Positions 7,637 through 17,029 of a DNA stretch of 64,000 bases are shown one piece after another. Origin of the DNA: UBA8919 sp041658185 (GTDB lineage Bacteria; Elusimicrobiota; UBA8919). Below the pieces are notes generated by a model. The model worked only from the letters and a program-made list of their open reading frames with translations. It was not told where the DNA came from and did no database searches. Within the stretch, counting starts at the first letter, position 1. Each line of letters starts with the position of its first letter. The stretch covers positions 193,791 through 257,790 of the forward strand of contig JBBAAR010000001.1 in assembly GCA_041658185.1 (NCBI GenBank), in the 5' to 3' direction. The position numbers and the translations under genes were made by a program.

Positions 7637-8064
7637 TTGTTTTCTTCCCTTTCTCTAATTGCTTCCCTTTTATCCCAAAGTTTTTTGCCTTTTGCGACTG
7701 CTATTTCAACTTTCACTAAACCGTTTTTAAAATATACTTCCGTCGGAACGATTGCAAAACCTTTTTCATTAACTTTATTTTGAAGTTTTATTATTTCTTT
7801 TTTATGAAGAAGAAGTTTTCTGGGTCTTTGAGGATTATATTCTAATTCCAAACCGCCGGAAGTAAATTTGTACGGGCTTATATTTATATTATACAAAAAA
7901 ATCTCGTTTTTCTCAAGACCGACATAACCGTCTTTCAAATCAACTTTTCCGTCTCTTGCCGATTTAACTTCACCGCCGTCAAGTACGATGCCTGCTTCAA
8001 AAGTTTCAAGTATCTCAAAGTTAAATCTTGCTTTTCTGTTGGTTGCAATTATTTTTTTGCCCAT
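7612..8064 (-). CDS. smpB: SsrA-binding protein
   Basis: 150 residues with the SmpB core: NRKARFNFEILETFEAGIVLDGGEVKS near the N-terminus, DGYVGLEKNEIFLYNINISPY, and the basic LLHKKEIIKL and KGKKLWDKREAIRERE region. It binds the tRNA-like part of tmRNA and delivers it to stalled ribosomes. Its partner ssrA is less than 0.5 kb downstream. The final residues come from intergenic repeat DNA rather than family sequence. No ribosome site of note is seen before the ATG. Confidence 0.95.
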   Translation of the reverse strand: MGKKIIATNRKARFNFEILETFEAGIVLDGGEVKSARDGKVDLKDGYVGLEKNEIFLYNINISPYKFTSGGLELEYNPQRPRKLLLHKKEIIKLQNKVNEKGFAIVPTEVYFKNGLVKVEIAVAKGKKLWDKREAIREREENKRIRELEN

Positions 8065-8094
8065 AATGTTAATTTTACCAAATTTTTTTAACTT

Positions 8095-9729
8095 TTACAA
8101 TTTAATAAAATCCCAGGGCAGTGTTTTTGAATTTTCAATTTCTTTCAGTTCATCTTCTGGATTTATGCTGCATTTTGAAAAAGCATCAAGCCATTTTTCG
8201 TAAGAAAAAGTTTCGTTCCAGTTGTCAAATTTGCAACCGTTTTTATGTGCTGCTTCTAAAACAGGACATAGTTTTTCATCACCTCTGGCAAAAATTGCTT
8301 CAATAACGGACATTTCCGGTTTATGAGATTTTACTTCTGCGGGCAGTTTCTTTTTCAGATAAATCCGTTTTTCGTTAAAATAATCAGGGTTGAAAAATTT
8401 TTCTCTTTCAAAAACAGTGTGAGGTTTCGGAACAAACGGGGAAATAGTAATGTTCAGGTTAAGTTGCGGTGTCTGTTTTTTTATACTTTTTACAATTGAT
8501 ACAATTCCCTCAATATCCTCATTGGTTTCCGTCGGCAGTCCGAGCATAAAATAAAGTTTTATCAAACGCCAGCCCGATTTATGCGCATAATTTGTCGTCT
8601 CCAAAATTTCCGCATCCGTAATAAACTTTCCGATATGTTTTCTTAACCGCTCGGTGCCGGATTCCGGCGCAAATGTTAGAGATGTTTTTTTGAAAACAAG
8701 GGTTTTGACAGCTAAATCAACCGATGACGGATGACATCTCAAAGAAGGCAGCGCAACCGCCACTTTTTTTTGGAGGCAAACTTTCAGGACATCATCCATC
8801 AACTCATTTATTTTCGGATAGTCGGAAGTTGAAAGTGAAAGGAGCGATATTTCATCGTAGCCGGTTGAAGCAAGTCCGCATTCTATAATTTCCAAAATTC
8901 TTTCTTTACTTCTAAACCTCCGGGGAGAATACAGTTTTGATGCCTGACAAAAAGAACAGCCCCTTGCACAGCCCCGCATTATTTCAACATTGAGGCGGTT
9001 TTGAGTTATATTTAAAAACGGAACAACGGGATTTACCGGATATTCCGCCGATTCTAAATCAACAATATTTTTTTTGATTATTTTTTTACCGTCGTGAAAA
9101 GAAGGCACATACACCGATGGTATTTCCGAAAGTTCTTTCAGTAATTCCGATTTATTTGAGATTTTAGATTTGAGACCTGCCTGCCGGTAGGCAAGGTTTG
9201 AGATTTGAATTACGACATCTTCACCGTCGCCGATAACAAATGCGTCTATAAATTCAGAAATAGGCAGAGGATTTACGCAGGCAGGACCACCGGCAATAAT
9301 CAGCGGATATTGAAACTGCGAGTCTCCCCGCTGATTTGTTTTCAACGGTATTTTTGACAAATCCAAAATGTTAAGAATGTTAGTATAACACAATTCATGC
9401 TGGATATTAAAACCGATAATATCAAATTCATTAATCGGGGCTTTCGTTTCAATAGAAAAAAGCGGAAGATTATTTTTCCTTAAAATCATTTCCATATCGG
9501 CGGCAGGAGAAAATGCCCTTTCACAGACGACAAATTCGGTTTTGTTCAGGATATTGTAGATAATCTGCATTCCGAGGTTGGACATTCCTATCTCATAAAG
9601 GTCGGGAAAAACAAGACAGAATTTCAGCGGGGGGCGGTTAGCGGTTAGCGGTTGGCGATTGGAATTCCATTCTTCGCCGATATATTGAGACGGTTTTTTT
9701 ACAAACGGTAGTATTTTTTCTAAATCCAT
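8095..9729 (-). CDS. B12-binding-type radical SAM protein (TIGR03960-like)
   Basis: 544 residues. An N-terminal B12-binding-like domain (KFCLVFPDLYEIGMSNLGMQ, GPACVNPLP, DAFVIGDGED) is followed by a radical SAM core with Cys254-x3-Cys258-x2-Cys261 (RGCARGCSFCQ) and later LYFMLGLPTE. The family is widespread but its reaction is not settled. Two segments look foreign: residues 22-35 (NRQPLTANRPPL, from a GCGGTTA tandem repeat) and about 178-196 (palindromic GCCTACCGGCAGGC repeat), both in frame. It sits directly upstream of smpB. Confidence 0.85.
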   Translation of the reverse strand: MDLEKILPFVKKPSQYIGEEWNSNRQPLTANRPPLKFCLVFPDLYEIGMSNLGMQIIYNILNKTEFVVCERAFSPAADMEMILRKNNLPLFSIETKAPINEFDIIGFNIQHELCYTNILNILDLSKIPLKTNQRGDSQFQYPLIIAGGPACVNPLPISEFIDAFVIGDGEDVVIQISNLAYRQAGLKSKISNKSELLKELSEIPSVYVPSFHDGKKIIKKNIVDLESAEYPVNPVVPFLNITQNRLNVEIMRGCARGCSFCQASKLYSPRRFRSKERILEIIECGLASTGYDEISLLSLSTSDYPKINELMDDVLKVCLQKKVAVALPSLRCHPSSVDLAVKTLVFKKTSLTFAPESGTERLRKHIGKFITDAEILETTNYAHKSGWRLIKLYFMLGLPTETNEDIEGIVSIVKSIKKQTPQLNLNITISPFVPKPHTVFEREKFFNPDYFNEKRIYLKKKLPAEVKSHKPEMSVIEAIFARGDEKLCPVLEAAHKNGCKFDNWNETFSYEKWLDAFSKCSINPEDELKEIENSKTLPWDFIKL

Positions 9730-9736
9730 AAAACAC

Positions 9737-9830
9737 CAGAGAATTAGTTTATACGACAGAGAATCAGAGGATTAGTTGGAATGTGGTTTTTATCTAATTC
9801 TCTAATTCTCTAATTCTCTAATTCTCTGCC
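9737..9830 (-). repeat. Spacer stem-loop, AGAGAATTAG type (rodA/radical SAM junction)
   Basis: Four AGAGAATTAG words pair with degenerate CTAATTCTCT copies around an A/T-rich loop. Confidence 0.85.
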
Positions 9831-9833
9831 TTT

Positions 9834-11123
9834 CTAATACGCATATCTTCTTATGTGAATATTCATCAAAAGTCCGACGGCAATCATATTGGCAATCAAG
9901 GAACTGCCGCCGTATGAAAGAAAAGGAAGCGGCACTCCTGCGACCGGCATAATTCCGGTAAGCATTCCGAGATTTAAAATAATGTAATATGAAAACATCA
10001 CAACAATTCCTACCGCCGTCAAACTTCCGAATCTGTCGGCTGCATTTCTGGCAATTATTATGCCCCTGGCAATTAAAACGGCATACAACAAAATAACGAT
10101 AAACGAAAAAATAAGACCGCCTTCCTCAGAAAGAACGGCAAAAATATAGTCGGTGTGCTGGTCGGGAATAAAACCTAATTGCGTTTGTGTCCCCTGAAAA
10201 ATTCCTCTGCCTGTAATCTGCCCGCTTCCTATGGCAATTCTTGACTGTAAAATATTATAGCCGCTGCCTAACGGGTCAAGCGACGGGTCCAAAAAAACAA
10301 TCATTCTTTTTCTCTGATAGTCCTTCAAATAACCGGAAATTTCCATCGCTGAAATAAGCCCGAGAAGAATAACTAAAATTACAGTTTTATATTCCTTAAA
10401 TGCTACTTTGAACCTTAAAAATTTTATAAAAAACCAGACGAAAATCGTAAGCAACAAAACCGTGCAGACGTAAATAATTTTGAAATTTTTTATTAAAAAA
10501 CCGTAGGAATTGTTTATCGTCAGATATATTTCTAAAAATGGAAGCCCTAAACTTATCGCAAAAAATATAATTGCAAAATTTATTATTTTTTTCGGGAGAC
10601 CTCCGGCATACATCATACCGAGAAAAATAGGAATAAAAACTGAAGCCGACGAAAAATCCGGTTCAAGCAAAATCAGTATTATGCAAACCGATGCGTTCAT
10701 TATCGCAGTAAAAAGTTTAGAAACTTTTTTCATTTGATACCGGTTTTTTTCAATAAATCCGGCAAAATACAATATGAACGCTATTTTTGCGATTTCAGAC
10801 GGTTGAAACGCAAATTTACCTAAATCAAACCATGATTTTGAACCACGAATGCGAATGCCAAAAAAAAGAACGGCAAAGAGAAGTAGGAGCGCAAAAAAAT
10901 AAAAATGTTTTGTGTATTCGGAATACAATTCGTATCTTACGCTTACAACCAAAAGCATTACAGCAACACCAATACCTAAAGCGGTTGATTGTTTTGCGAC
11001 ATAAAACATGGGATTACCTGTCCGCAACTGCGCCGAGAATATAAAAAGTAATCCTACAAATGCTATCAAGAGCACATCTATAAATAGAATCCAGTCAAAT
11101 TTTTTTAATATTCCGGTTTTCAT
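9834..11123 (-). CDS. rodA: RodA, SEDS peptidoglycan glycosyltransferase
   Basis: 429 residues with about ten membrane segments. SEDS motifs include GSKSWFDLGKFAFQPSEIAK, EPDFSSA, LGSGYNILQSRIAIGSGQ, and PDQHTDYIFAV with Asp325 at the position of the catalytic aspartate of E. coli RodA. It ends with PLPFLSYGGSSLIAN. It polymerises lipid II in the elongasome with PBP2, whose gene overlaps its start by four bases (ATGA), so the pair is translationally coupled. Last gene of the mreBCD-mrdA-rodA set. Confidence 0.97.
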   Translation of the reverse strand: MKTGILKKFDWILFIDVLLIAFVGLLFIFSAQLRTGNPMFYVAKQSTALGIGVAVMLLVVSVRYELYSEYTKHFYFFALLLLFAVLFFGIRIRGSKSWFDLGKFAFQPSEIAKIAFILYFAGFIEKNRYQMKKVSKLFTAIMNASVCIILILLEPDFSSASVFIPIFLGMMYAGGLPKKIINFAIIFFAISLGLPFLEIYLTINNSYGFLIKNFKIIYVCTVLLLTIFVWFFIKFLRFKVAFKEYKTVILVILLGLISAMEISGYLKDYQRKRMIVFLDPSLDPLGSGYNILQSRIAIGSGQITGRGIFQGTQTQLGFIPDQHTDYIFAVLSEEGGLIFSFIVILLYAVLIARGIIIARNAADRFGSLTAVGIVVMFSYYIILNLGMLTGIMPVAGVPLPFLSYGGSSLIANMIAVGLLMNIHIRRYAY

Positions 11124-12928
11124 TGTTTAACCACTCTCTGCTCGGTATTTTTACCAAATATCTCCGCGAGTATTTTTCCGGCTATAGGAGCTGCTACTTC
11201 ACCGCCGCCGCCGCCGTGTTCAACCATAACTACAAGTGCTATTTTTGGTTTTTCAGAAGGGGCGAAACAAACAAACCATGCATGGTCGCCGCCCTGAGGA
11301 TTCTGGGCAGTGCCGGTTTTGCCTGAAACAGACAAACCAATTATTTTTGCATTCTTGCCTGTACCGTAACGGACTGCATCCATCATTCCTTTTTTTACAG
11401 CCGCACAATAATCTTTCGCAATATCCAATTTTCTTTTTATTTTAGGTACATTTTCAAATTTAACATTACCCTGCGCATCAATTATTTTTTTAAGAATATG
11501 CGGCTGAAAAATTATTCCGTCGTTTGCTATTGCTGAGGTGAACTGTGCTATTTGAATAGGCGTCGTCCATATATATCCCTGACCGACCGACATATTAACG
11601 GTGTCGCCGTCATACCAGTCCTGATGAAGTTTTGCTTTTTTCCATGATTTATCCGGAGTAAGTCCTTTTTCTTCCGACGGTAAATCAATATCAGTTTTTT
11701 TTCCAAAACCGAATTTTTCCGCCCAGTCGTTAAGTTTTGTGGGACCCAATTTCAAGCCTATCTCATAAAAATAAACATCGCAGGAATGAGCCAATGCCTC
11801 GGAAAGCCGCATATCGCCGTGGCCTTCTCTCGCCCAGCAACGGAATCTTTGCTTGTATTTTCCCAATTCAATAAAACCCTTGCAATTTATAACCGTCTGC
11901 GCGGATATAACGCCGCTTTCAAGTCCTGCAAAAGCAGTAACCATTTTATAAACGGAACCCGGAGGATATTGCCCCTGCAATGCGCGGTTCCATAACGGTT
12001 TTTTTTCTGACCTTAACAGATACGGTGCCTGCCAGTAATTCAGACCGGAAATAAATATATTAGGATTATAATCCGGATACGATGCAAGTCCGAGAAGTCC
12101 TCCGGTATTGGGGTCAATTGCTACCGCAACCCCGATATGACCCTGCATATTATTTGAAAGAGCCATTTGAATTTTTTTGTCAATTGTCAACACTATTGAA
12201 TCGCCGTCAACCGGTTCTACCGTTTCTAAAATTCTTTTCTGGACGGCGCGTGCATTGACCTCTACCTGACTGCCGCCGTCAATACCTCTCAAAATTTCAT
12301 CGTATTGCTTTTCAATACCGTTTTTACCGATAATATCGCCTGCTTTTAGATCCGGGATTTCCGACAATTCGCCAAGCGATGCCTCCCGAACATAACCCGT
12401 TAAATGAGACGCGGATGTTCCCCATTTATAAACCCTCACAGGTTCAATTCTAACCACAACACCGGGAAGTTGCGGAATTTTTTCGGCAAGACGCATTGCC
12501 TGATATTTTGAAATGTTTTCTGCGATTTTTATAAGTGAGAAATTTTTGCCCGGAATCGTTTTTGTTTTGGAAAGTAAAGTACGGGCGAACTCGTCGTTTC
12601 GTTGCAGCAACCGTGCGACTTTTGTTATTACAATTTTTACCTCTTCATCCTCCATTGTCTGACGGGAAAACAGAACCGCAAACGAGGGCTTGTTGTCAAC
12701 AATAACATCCATGTTTTTGTCAAAAATTTTGCCGCGGGTAGCAGGTTGGGGATAAATTACAATTCTGTTTTCATCCGATATTTTTCTGTATTGACCGCCT
12801 TTTATTACTTGAAGCGAAATTATGCGGAAAGAAATAATTCCCAATAAAAAAAATATACCGAATTGCAGAACATTGAGACGGCCCGAGAATGATTCAGCCG
12901 AATAACCTAAATTTTCACCTTGCCACAT
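11120..12928 (-). CDS. mrdA: Penicillin-binding protein 2 (elongasome transpeptidase)
   Basis: 602 residues: one N-terminal membrane anchor (about 20-40), a dimerisation domain, and a transpeptidase domain with S325-VYK, S382-CD (in place of the usual SxN) and K537-TG motifs. It cross-links peptidoglycan during cell elongation together with RodA. The GGGGGEVAAPIAGKI tail after the KTG motif is typical. The coding start is close to a spacer repeat. Gene order mreB, mreC, mreD, mrdA, rodA is the classical one. Confidence 0.96.
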   Translation of the reverse strand: MWQGENLGYSAESFSGRLNVLQFGIFFLLGIISFRIISLQVIKGGQYRKISDENRIVIYPQPATRGKIFDKNMDVIVDNKPSFAVLFSRQTMEDEEVKIVITKVARLLQRNDEFARTLLSKTKTIPGKNFSLIKIAENISKYQAMRLAEKIPQLPGVVVRIEPVRVYKWGTSASHLTGYVREASLGELSEIPDLKAGDIIGKNGIEKQYDEILRGIDGGSQVEVNARAVQKRILETVEPVDGDSIVLTIDKKIQMALSNNMQGHIGVAVAIDPNTGGLLGLASYPDYNPNIFISGLNYWQAPYLLRSEKKPLWNRALQGQYPPGSVYKMVTAFAGLESGVISAQTVINCKGFIELGKYKQRFRCWAREGHGDMRLSEALAHSCDVYFYEIGLKLGPTKLNDWAEKFGFGKKTDIDLPSEEKGLTPDKSWKKAKLHQDWYDGDTVNMSVGQGYIWTTPIQIAQFTSAIANDGIIFQPHILKKIIDAQGNVKFENVPKIKRKLDIAKDYCAAVKKGMMDAVRYGTGKNAKIIGLSVSGKTGTAQNPQGGDHAWFVCFAPSEKPKIALVVMVEHGGGGGEVAAPIAGKILAEIFGKNTEQRVVKQ

Positions 12929-12935
12929 GTTAACA

Positions 12936-13015
12936 CCAGAGATTAGAGAATTAGAGAATTAGTCAAGCAATATCTAATTCTCTGTCGTTTAATCTAATTC
13001 TCTTTCGTATAAACT
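12936..13015 (-). repeat. Spacer stem-loop, AGAGAATTAG type (mreD/mrdA)
   Basis: Both arms present; the loop contains tcaagcaata rather than a plain T-run. Ends CTGGTGTTAAC before the mrdA ATG. Confidence 0.85.
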
Positions 13016-13017
13016 AT

Positions 13018-13485
13018 TTATCTATCCACATCCAGACGGTCAAACCAGAGAAGCCACCACTTCTTAAAAATTAAAAAAAATACAGGACTAATTATTACGG
13101 GAACAATAAGCCATGTAATTGAAAAAATTCCGGGGATACCGGTGAAAAGAACCTCAATTATTAAGTTAACAACCTGCGAAACAATGACTCCCAGAAAAAC
13201 AATAGAAATTTGTGCGAGCGGATTTTCTTCGTCTATTCGTTTCGGAATGCGCCCCGACAGATACCCTATAATTGAGTATGAAAAACTCAAAGTCCCGAAA
13301 GTAGTGGCAAAAAAAACGCCCTCAATGAGCCCGATAAAAAATCCGACTGTGCATCCGGAGTATGAGCCCCTGTATAATCCGATAAAAATAATAAAAAAAA
13401 GTCCGAATACCGAAAATTTAGAAAACAGAATTTCAAGAAAAATTATTATTACGACGGTAATAAAATAAAATAGGAACTTTTTCAT
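13018..13485 (-). CDS. mreD: Rod shape-determining protein MreD
   Basis: 155 residues from the ATG at 13485. It has about five hydrophobic segments and the MreD feel of FSKFSVFGLFFIIFIGLYRGSYSGCTVGFFIGLIEG. The longer reading begins in the upstream spacer and was not chosen; a GGAG site lies in GGAGCAAATAATG. It is an inner-membrane member of the elongasome between mreC and mrdA. Confidence 0.88.
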   Translation of the reverse strand: MKKFLFYFITVVIIIFLEILFSKFSVFGLFFIIFIGLYRGSYSGCTVGFFIGLIEGVFFATTFGTLSFSYSIIGYLSGRIPKRIDEENPLAQISIVFLGVIVSQVVNLIIEVLFTGIPGIFSITWLIVPVIISPVFFLIFKKWWLLWFDRLDVDR

Positions 13486-13558
13486 TATTTGCTCCGCAAA
13501 CACACTGAACTGACTCTGAACTTATGCACAGAACTGTTCCGCTTCTGTTCCGTGTTTC
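13486..13558 (-). repeat. Spacer, GGAACAG/GTTTGC type (mreC/mreD)
   Basis: Contains GAACACGGAACAG words, their partner TTCTGTGC, and the mini-hairpin TTTGCGGAGCAAA whose GGAG doubles as the mreD ribosome site. A close relative lies before rplX. Confidence 0.75.
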
Positions 13559-14368
13559 TCACTCAATAAAAACATCCGTCAACTGAAATGCCGGTATATA
13601 CGGTTTTATAGATGCCTTCTTGAAAGGAAGATGACCTGTCTGGTTTATTGACACAATAATGCCGATAGGGATACCTGAAGGAAAAATATCCGATGCAGAA
13701 GAAGACACAACCTCGTCGCCTATTTTTATTTCCGCATCAGAAGGGATCCAAATCATTTCCAATTCTGATGTCTCTTTACCTATAACAATTCCGTCAACGG
13801 CACAGGATACAATCCGAGCGGGAACTTTTGAAATACGGTTTGTAATCGTTAAAACCATTGAGACATTTTTTTCAACATTTGTTAACTGCCCGACCACTCC
13901 GAATTTTCCTTTATAGAATCCAAAAACTGCCCTGTTATCCGATAAACCATCCTCGCTTCCCTTGTCAATAATCAATGATTTATAATACTGCTGCGGCGGT
14001 TTTGCTATTATTCTGGCAATTACTGTTTTACGGTTTATGTTTCTTTTGTAGCCCAAAAGTTCCGTTAATCGCCTGTTTTCAATTTCAAGCGTTTTCAACT
14101 TGACCAAATCGTGCAACAATTTTTGATTTTGGTTTTTAAGTTCAAGAACTTCCTGATGGGAGTTGACCATTTCTTTTATATTACCGCCGAGATTCCCGAC
14201 GGAGGAAGCCGCATAATTTACTTTTGAGTACGGAGTTACGACCATATAAAATAAAAAATCCCGCATTGCCTTGACTGTGGGATTGATATTGAAACTCAAA
14301 ATTATTACGGATATTACCAGATAAAGCGAAAGTAAAACAATGGGATTTTTTCTATACACATTAAACAC
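13559..14368 (-). CDS. mreC: Rod shape-determining protein MreC
   Basis: 269 residues: an N-terminal membrane anchor (about 10-30), a coiled coil (about 65-105, with NQKLLHDLVKLKTLEIENRRL) and the beta-rich MreC core (ARIIAKPPQQYYKSLIIDKGSEDGL, GVVGQLTNVEKNVSMVL, SDIFPSGIPIG). It is the periplasmic scaffold that links MreB with PBP2 and RodA. Confidence 0.95.
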   Translation of the reverse strand: MFNVYRKNPIVLLSLYLVISVIILSFNINPTVKAMRDFLFYMVVTPYSKVNYAASSVGNLGGNIKEMVNSHQEVLELKNQNQKLLHDLVKLKTLEIENRRLTELLGYKRNINRKTVIARIIAKPPQQYYKSLIIDKGSEDGLSDNRAVFGFYKGKFGVVGQLTNVEKNVSMVLTITNRISKVPARIVSCAVDGIVIGKETSELEMIWIPSDAEIKIGDEVVSSSASDIFPSGIPIGIIVSINQTGHLPFKKASIKPYIPAFQLTDVFIE

Positions 14369-14369
14369 C

Positions 14370-14445
14370 AGAGAATTAGAGAATCAGAGAATTAGATTTT
14401 TTCCCAATTCACTAATTCTCTTTCGTTTAAACTAATTCTCTGCCT
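14370..14445 (-). repeat. Spacer stem-loop, AGAGAATTAG type (mreB/mreC)
   Basis: Paired arms around a run of A residues on the minus strand; begins GGCAGAGAATTAG after the mreB stop and ends CTCTGGTGTTTAATGTG near the mreC start. Confidence 0.85.
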
Positions 14446-14446
14446 C

Positions 14447-15475
14447 TCATTCAAGCCGTTTTCGTGCTTTTTTTATATTCTCAAGTTCTTCTAAGTATTT
14501 GCCCGTTCCCAAAACGACACAGGTGGTAGGGTCTTGCGCGAGATAAACGGGAAGATGTGTTTCTTTTGAGAGCAGGTCAGTCATACCGCGGGTTAAGGAA
14601 CTGCCTCCTGCAAGCACAATTCCCCGGTCAACCAATTCCGCCGCAAGTTCAGCGGGGGTTCTTTCAAGCACCCCTTTTACCATTTCAACGATTGCTTTAA
14701 CCGGTTCCATCAGTGCGGTTCTTATATCCTTACTTGAAACATTTATCGTCCTCGGAAGACCCTGTATTACATCAAGCCCTTTAACATCCATTGTCTCCTC
14801 TTTTTGAAGAGGAAAAACAGACCCTATCTGTATTTTGATATTTTCCGCCGTTCTGTAACCGATTGCCAGATTGTGGTTCTTCTTGAAAAATGAAACGATT
14901 GCTTCGTCAAATTCATCACCGGCGATTTGAATTGAATCGGAAACAACCATTCCGCCCAAAGAAATAACGGCCGCCTCAGTGGTCCCGCCGCCGATATCTA
15001 CTACCATATTACCCGTCGGCTCGTGAATAGGAAGACCCGCACCTATTGCCGCCGCCATCGGCTCTTCAATAAGATAAACCTCGCGGGCGCCTGCCTGTTC
15101 CGCAGCCTCGCGGACAGCACGACGCTCAACCTCCGTAATTCCCGACGGGATACCGATTACAATTCTCGGATGAAGAAGTGTTTTTCTGTTGTGGACTTTT
15201 TTGATAAAATACCGAATCATCTTTTCGGTAATGTCAAAATCGGCAATGACTCCGTTCCTTAAAGGCCTGATGGCCTCAATTGATGCGGGAGTTTTTCCGA
15301 CCATTTTTTTTGCTTCTTCTCCGATGGCTTCTATTTCCTGAGTTTCCTTGTTATATGCAACTACCGACGGTTCTCTCAGAACGATACCCTGGCCTTTTAC
15401 ATATACGAGTGTCGTGGCTGTGCCAAGGTCAATTCCCATATCATTTGAAAACAATGAGAAAATAAAATCAAACAT
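14447..15475 (-). CDS. mreB: Rod shape-determining protein MreB
   Basis: 342 residues of an actin-like ATPase. Visible motifs are DLGTATTLVYVKGQG (phosphate 1), GIPSGITEVERRAVREAAEQAGA, DIGGGTTEAAVISLGG (phosphate 2) and AGGSSLTRGMTDLL. It polymerises under the inner membrane and directs cell-wall elongation. It is first of the cell-shape genes and lies downstream of rplQ with only a repeat spacer between, so ribosome and shape genes may share transcripts. Confidence 0.98.
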   Translation of the reverse strand: MFDFIFSLFSNDMGIDLGTATTLVYVKGQGIVLREPSVVAYNKETQEIEAIGEEAKKMVGKTPASIEAIRPLRNGVIADFDITEKMIRYFIKKVHNRKTLLHPRIVIGIPSGITEVERRAVREAAEQAGAREVYLIEEPMAAAIGAGLPIHEPTGNMVVDIGGGTTEAAVISLGGMVVSDSIQIAGDEFDEAIVSFFKKNHNLAIGYRTAENIKIQIGSVFPLQKEETMDVKGLDVIQGLPRTINVSSKDIRTALMEPVKAIVEMVKGVLERTPAELAAELVDRGIVLAGGSSLTRGMTDLLSKETHLPVYLAQDPTTCVVLGTGKYLEELENIKKARKRLE

Positions 15476-15482
15476 GTTAACA

Positions 15483-15580
15483 CCAGAGAATTAGAGAATT
15501 AGAGAATTAGAGAATTAGATAAAATCTTCTACTTAATTTACTAATTCTCTTATTCTCTTTCGTATAAACTAATTCTCTGC
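15483..15580 (-). repeat. Spacer stem-loop, AGAGAATTAG type (rplQ/mreB)
   Basis: Four tandem AGAGAATTAG words and several degenerate partners; the mreB ribosome site GGTG is its last element. Confidence 0.87.
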
Positions 15581-15582
15581 CT

Positions 15583-15933
15583 TTACTCCACCAACTTCAC
15601 AACCGCCATTTCGCTGCCGTCGGAAATTCTGCGGCCCAATTTGTAAATACGGGTATAGCCGCCGGGACGGGATTTGTATCTTTCCGCCAGAGGACCGAAT
15701 AATTTTTCCATTGCAACCGGCGATTTTATATCTGTTAAAACACGACGCCTGTTTGCCATGCCGCCTTTTTTCGCTGATGTTATAATTTTTGAAACAAATT
15801 TTACCAGTTCCTTTGCTTTGGCAAGAGTGGTTTTAACGGACTCATTTTCAATAAGTGAAACAGACATATTTCTCAGCATTGCAAAACGATGCTCGGTTGT
15901 TCTTCCTATTTTTCTGTTTTTTTTGTTTTTCAT
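15583..15933 (-). CDS. rplQ: 50S ribosomal protein L17
   Basis: 116 residues with the L17 signature NRKIGRTTEHRFAMLRNM and ESVKTTLAKAKELVKFV, RYKSRPGGYTRIYKLGRR and the GSEMAVVKLVE end. It is the last gene of the alpha operon, after rpoA. Ribosome site GGTG sits at the end of the preceding spacer. Confidence 0.97.
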   Translation of the reverse strand: MKNKKNRKIGRTTEHRFAMLRNMSVSLIENESVKTTLAKAKELVKFVSKIITSAKKGGMANRRRVLTDIKSPVAMEKLFGPLAERYKSRPGGYTRIYKLGRRISDGSEMAVVKLVE

Positions 15934-15944
15934 AGTAACACCAG

Positions 15945-15977
15945 AGCGTAGAGCATAGAGCGTAGTTTCTGTCCTCT
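15945..15977 (-). repeat. Short spacer, AGAGCGTAG type (rpoA/rplQ)
   Basis: AGAGCGTAGAGCATAGAGCGTAG words (plus strand) with only a short partner arm. Confidence 0.75.
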
Positions 15978-15981
15978 GCCT

Positions 15982-16944
15982 TTACTCTTTTAACGAGACC
16001 CCCAACTCCTTAAGTTTCATTTCTATTTCATCAAGCGATTTCCTTCCGAAATTTTTATAGGCGAGAAGTTCATCCTTAGTTCTCTTAGTCAACTCCCCTA
16101 TGGTTTTTATTTTTGCCTGTTTCAGACAATTGGCGGCGCGGATTGAAAGTTCTATAATTTCAACCGACTGATTTAGAATATCGCCGGAAAGCCCGACGGA
16201 TTCTGCCGGTGTTGATGACACCATCGCCTTTGATGTCGCTTTTTCTTCTTCATCATAACTTATAAAAATTTTAACGGAATCGCTTAAAAGTTTCGCTGAA
16301 AAAACAATCGCATCTTCGGGATTTATTGAACCGTCGGTCCATACCTCTATAATCAGACGGTCATAATCGGTCGCCTGACCCACGCGGGTGTTTTCAACCT
16401 CATAATAAACTTTTTTAATCGGCGTGAAAACGGCATCCACGAGCATCGTGCCGGCGGGTTGACCGGGTTTTTTATTTTTTTCGGCGGGCGAATATCCCTT
16501 GCCCTTTGCGATATCAATTTCCATTTGAAGAGTTCCGCCGGATTCAAGCGTAGCAATGACCTGATCGCCGTTGACAATCTCTATGTTTGAGTTTGCTTCA
16601 AAAGATGACGCCAAAACCAAGCCGCTTTTTGAGGCGGACAATTTAAGCGTCTGGATTTCGTCGGTGCCGTAGGTCTTGAATCTTATTTTTTTAAGATTAA
16701 GTATTATGCCCATAACATCTTCAACAACACCCGGCAGTGTTGCAAACTCGTGTGAAGCGCCTTTTATACGGGTGGATATAACGGCCGCGCCTTCCAACGA
16801 AGACAAAAGTATGCGACGGAGCGAGTGCCCTATCGTGTGCCCGTAACCCTTCTCAAATGGTTCAACAACAAACTTTCCGTAAGTCAAATCAGAAGAAATG
16901 TTTTTTTCAATCTTCTGAGGTCCAACTATGTCAGGAAGCCGCAT
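15982..16944 (-). CDS. rpoA: RNA polymerase alpha subunit
   Basis: 320 residues. The N-terminal domain has FVVEPFEKGYGHTIGHSLRRILLSS and ends near 230; the C-terminal domain (about 250-320) has ELSIRAANCLKQAKIKTIGEL and KNFGRKSLDEIEMKLKELG. It nucleates core polymerase assembly and contacts UP elements and activators. Located between rpsD and rplQ as in the standard alpha operon. Confidence 0.98.
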   Translation of the reverse strand: MRLPDIVGPQKIEKNISSDLTYGKFVVEPFEKGYGHTIGHSLRRILLSSLEGAAVISTRIKGASHEFATLPGVVEDVMGIILNLKKIRFKTYGTDEIQTLKLSASKSGLVLASSFEANSNIEIVNGDQVIATLESGGTLQMEIDIAKGKGYSPAEKNKKPGQPAGTMLVDAVFTPIKKVYYEVENTRVGQATDYDRLIIEVWTDGSINPEDAIVFSAKLLSDSVKIFISYDEEEKATSKAMVSSTPAESVGLSGDILNQSVEIIELSIRAANCLKQAKIKTIGELTKRTKDELLAYKNFGRKSLDEIEMKLKELGVSLKE

Positions 16945-16963
16945 TTTATATAACCCCCATAAA

Positions 16964-17028
16964 AATCAAATTAAAGGTATAAATTAAAGGTTAAAATTTT
17001 AACCTTAAACCTTTAACCTTTAACCTGC
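16964..17028 (-). repeat. Spacer stem-loop, GGTTAAA type (rpsD/rpoA)
   Basis: AGGTTAAAGGTTAAAGG on one arm and TTTAACCTTTAA on the other, meeting at AAAATTTT. Begins GGCAGGTTAAAG after the rpsD stop. Confidence 0.85.
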
Positions 17029-17029
17029 C

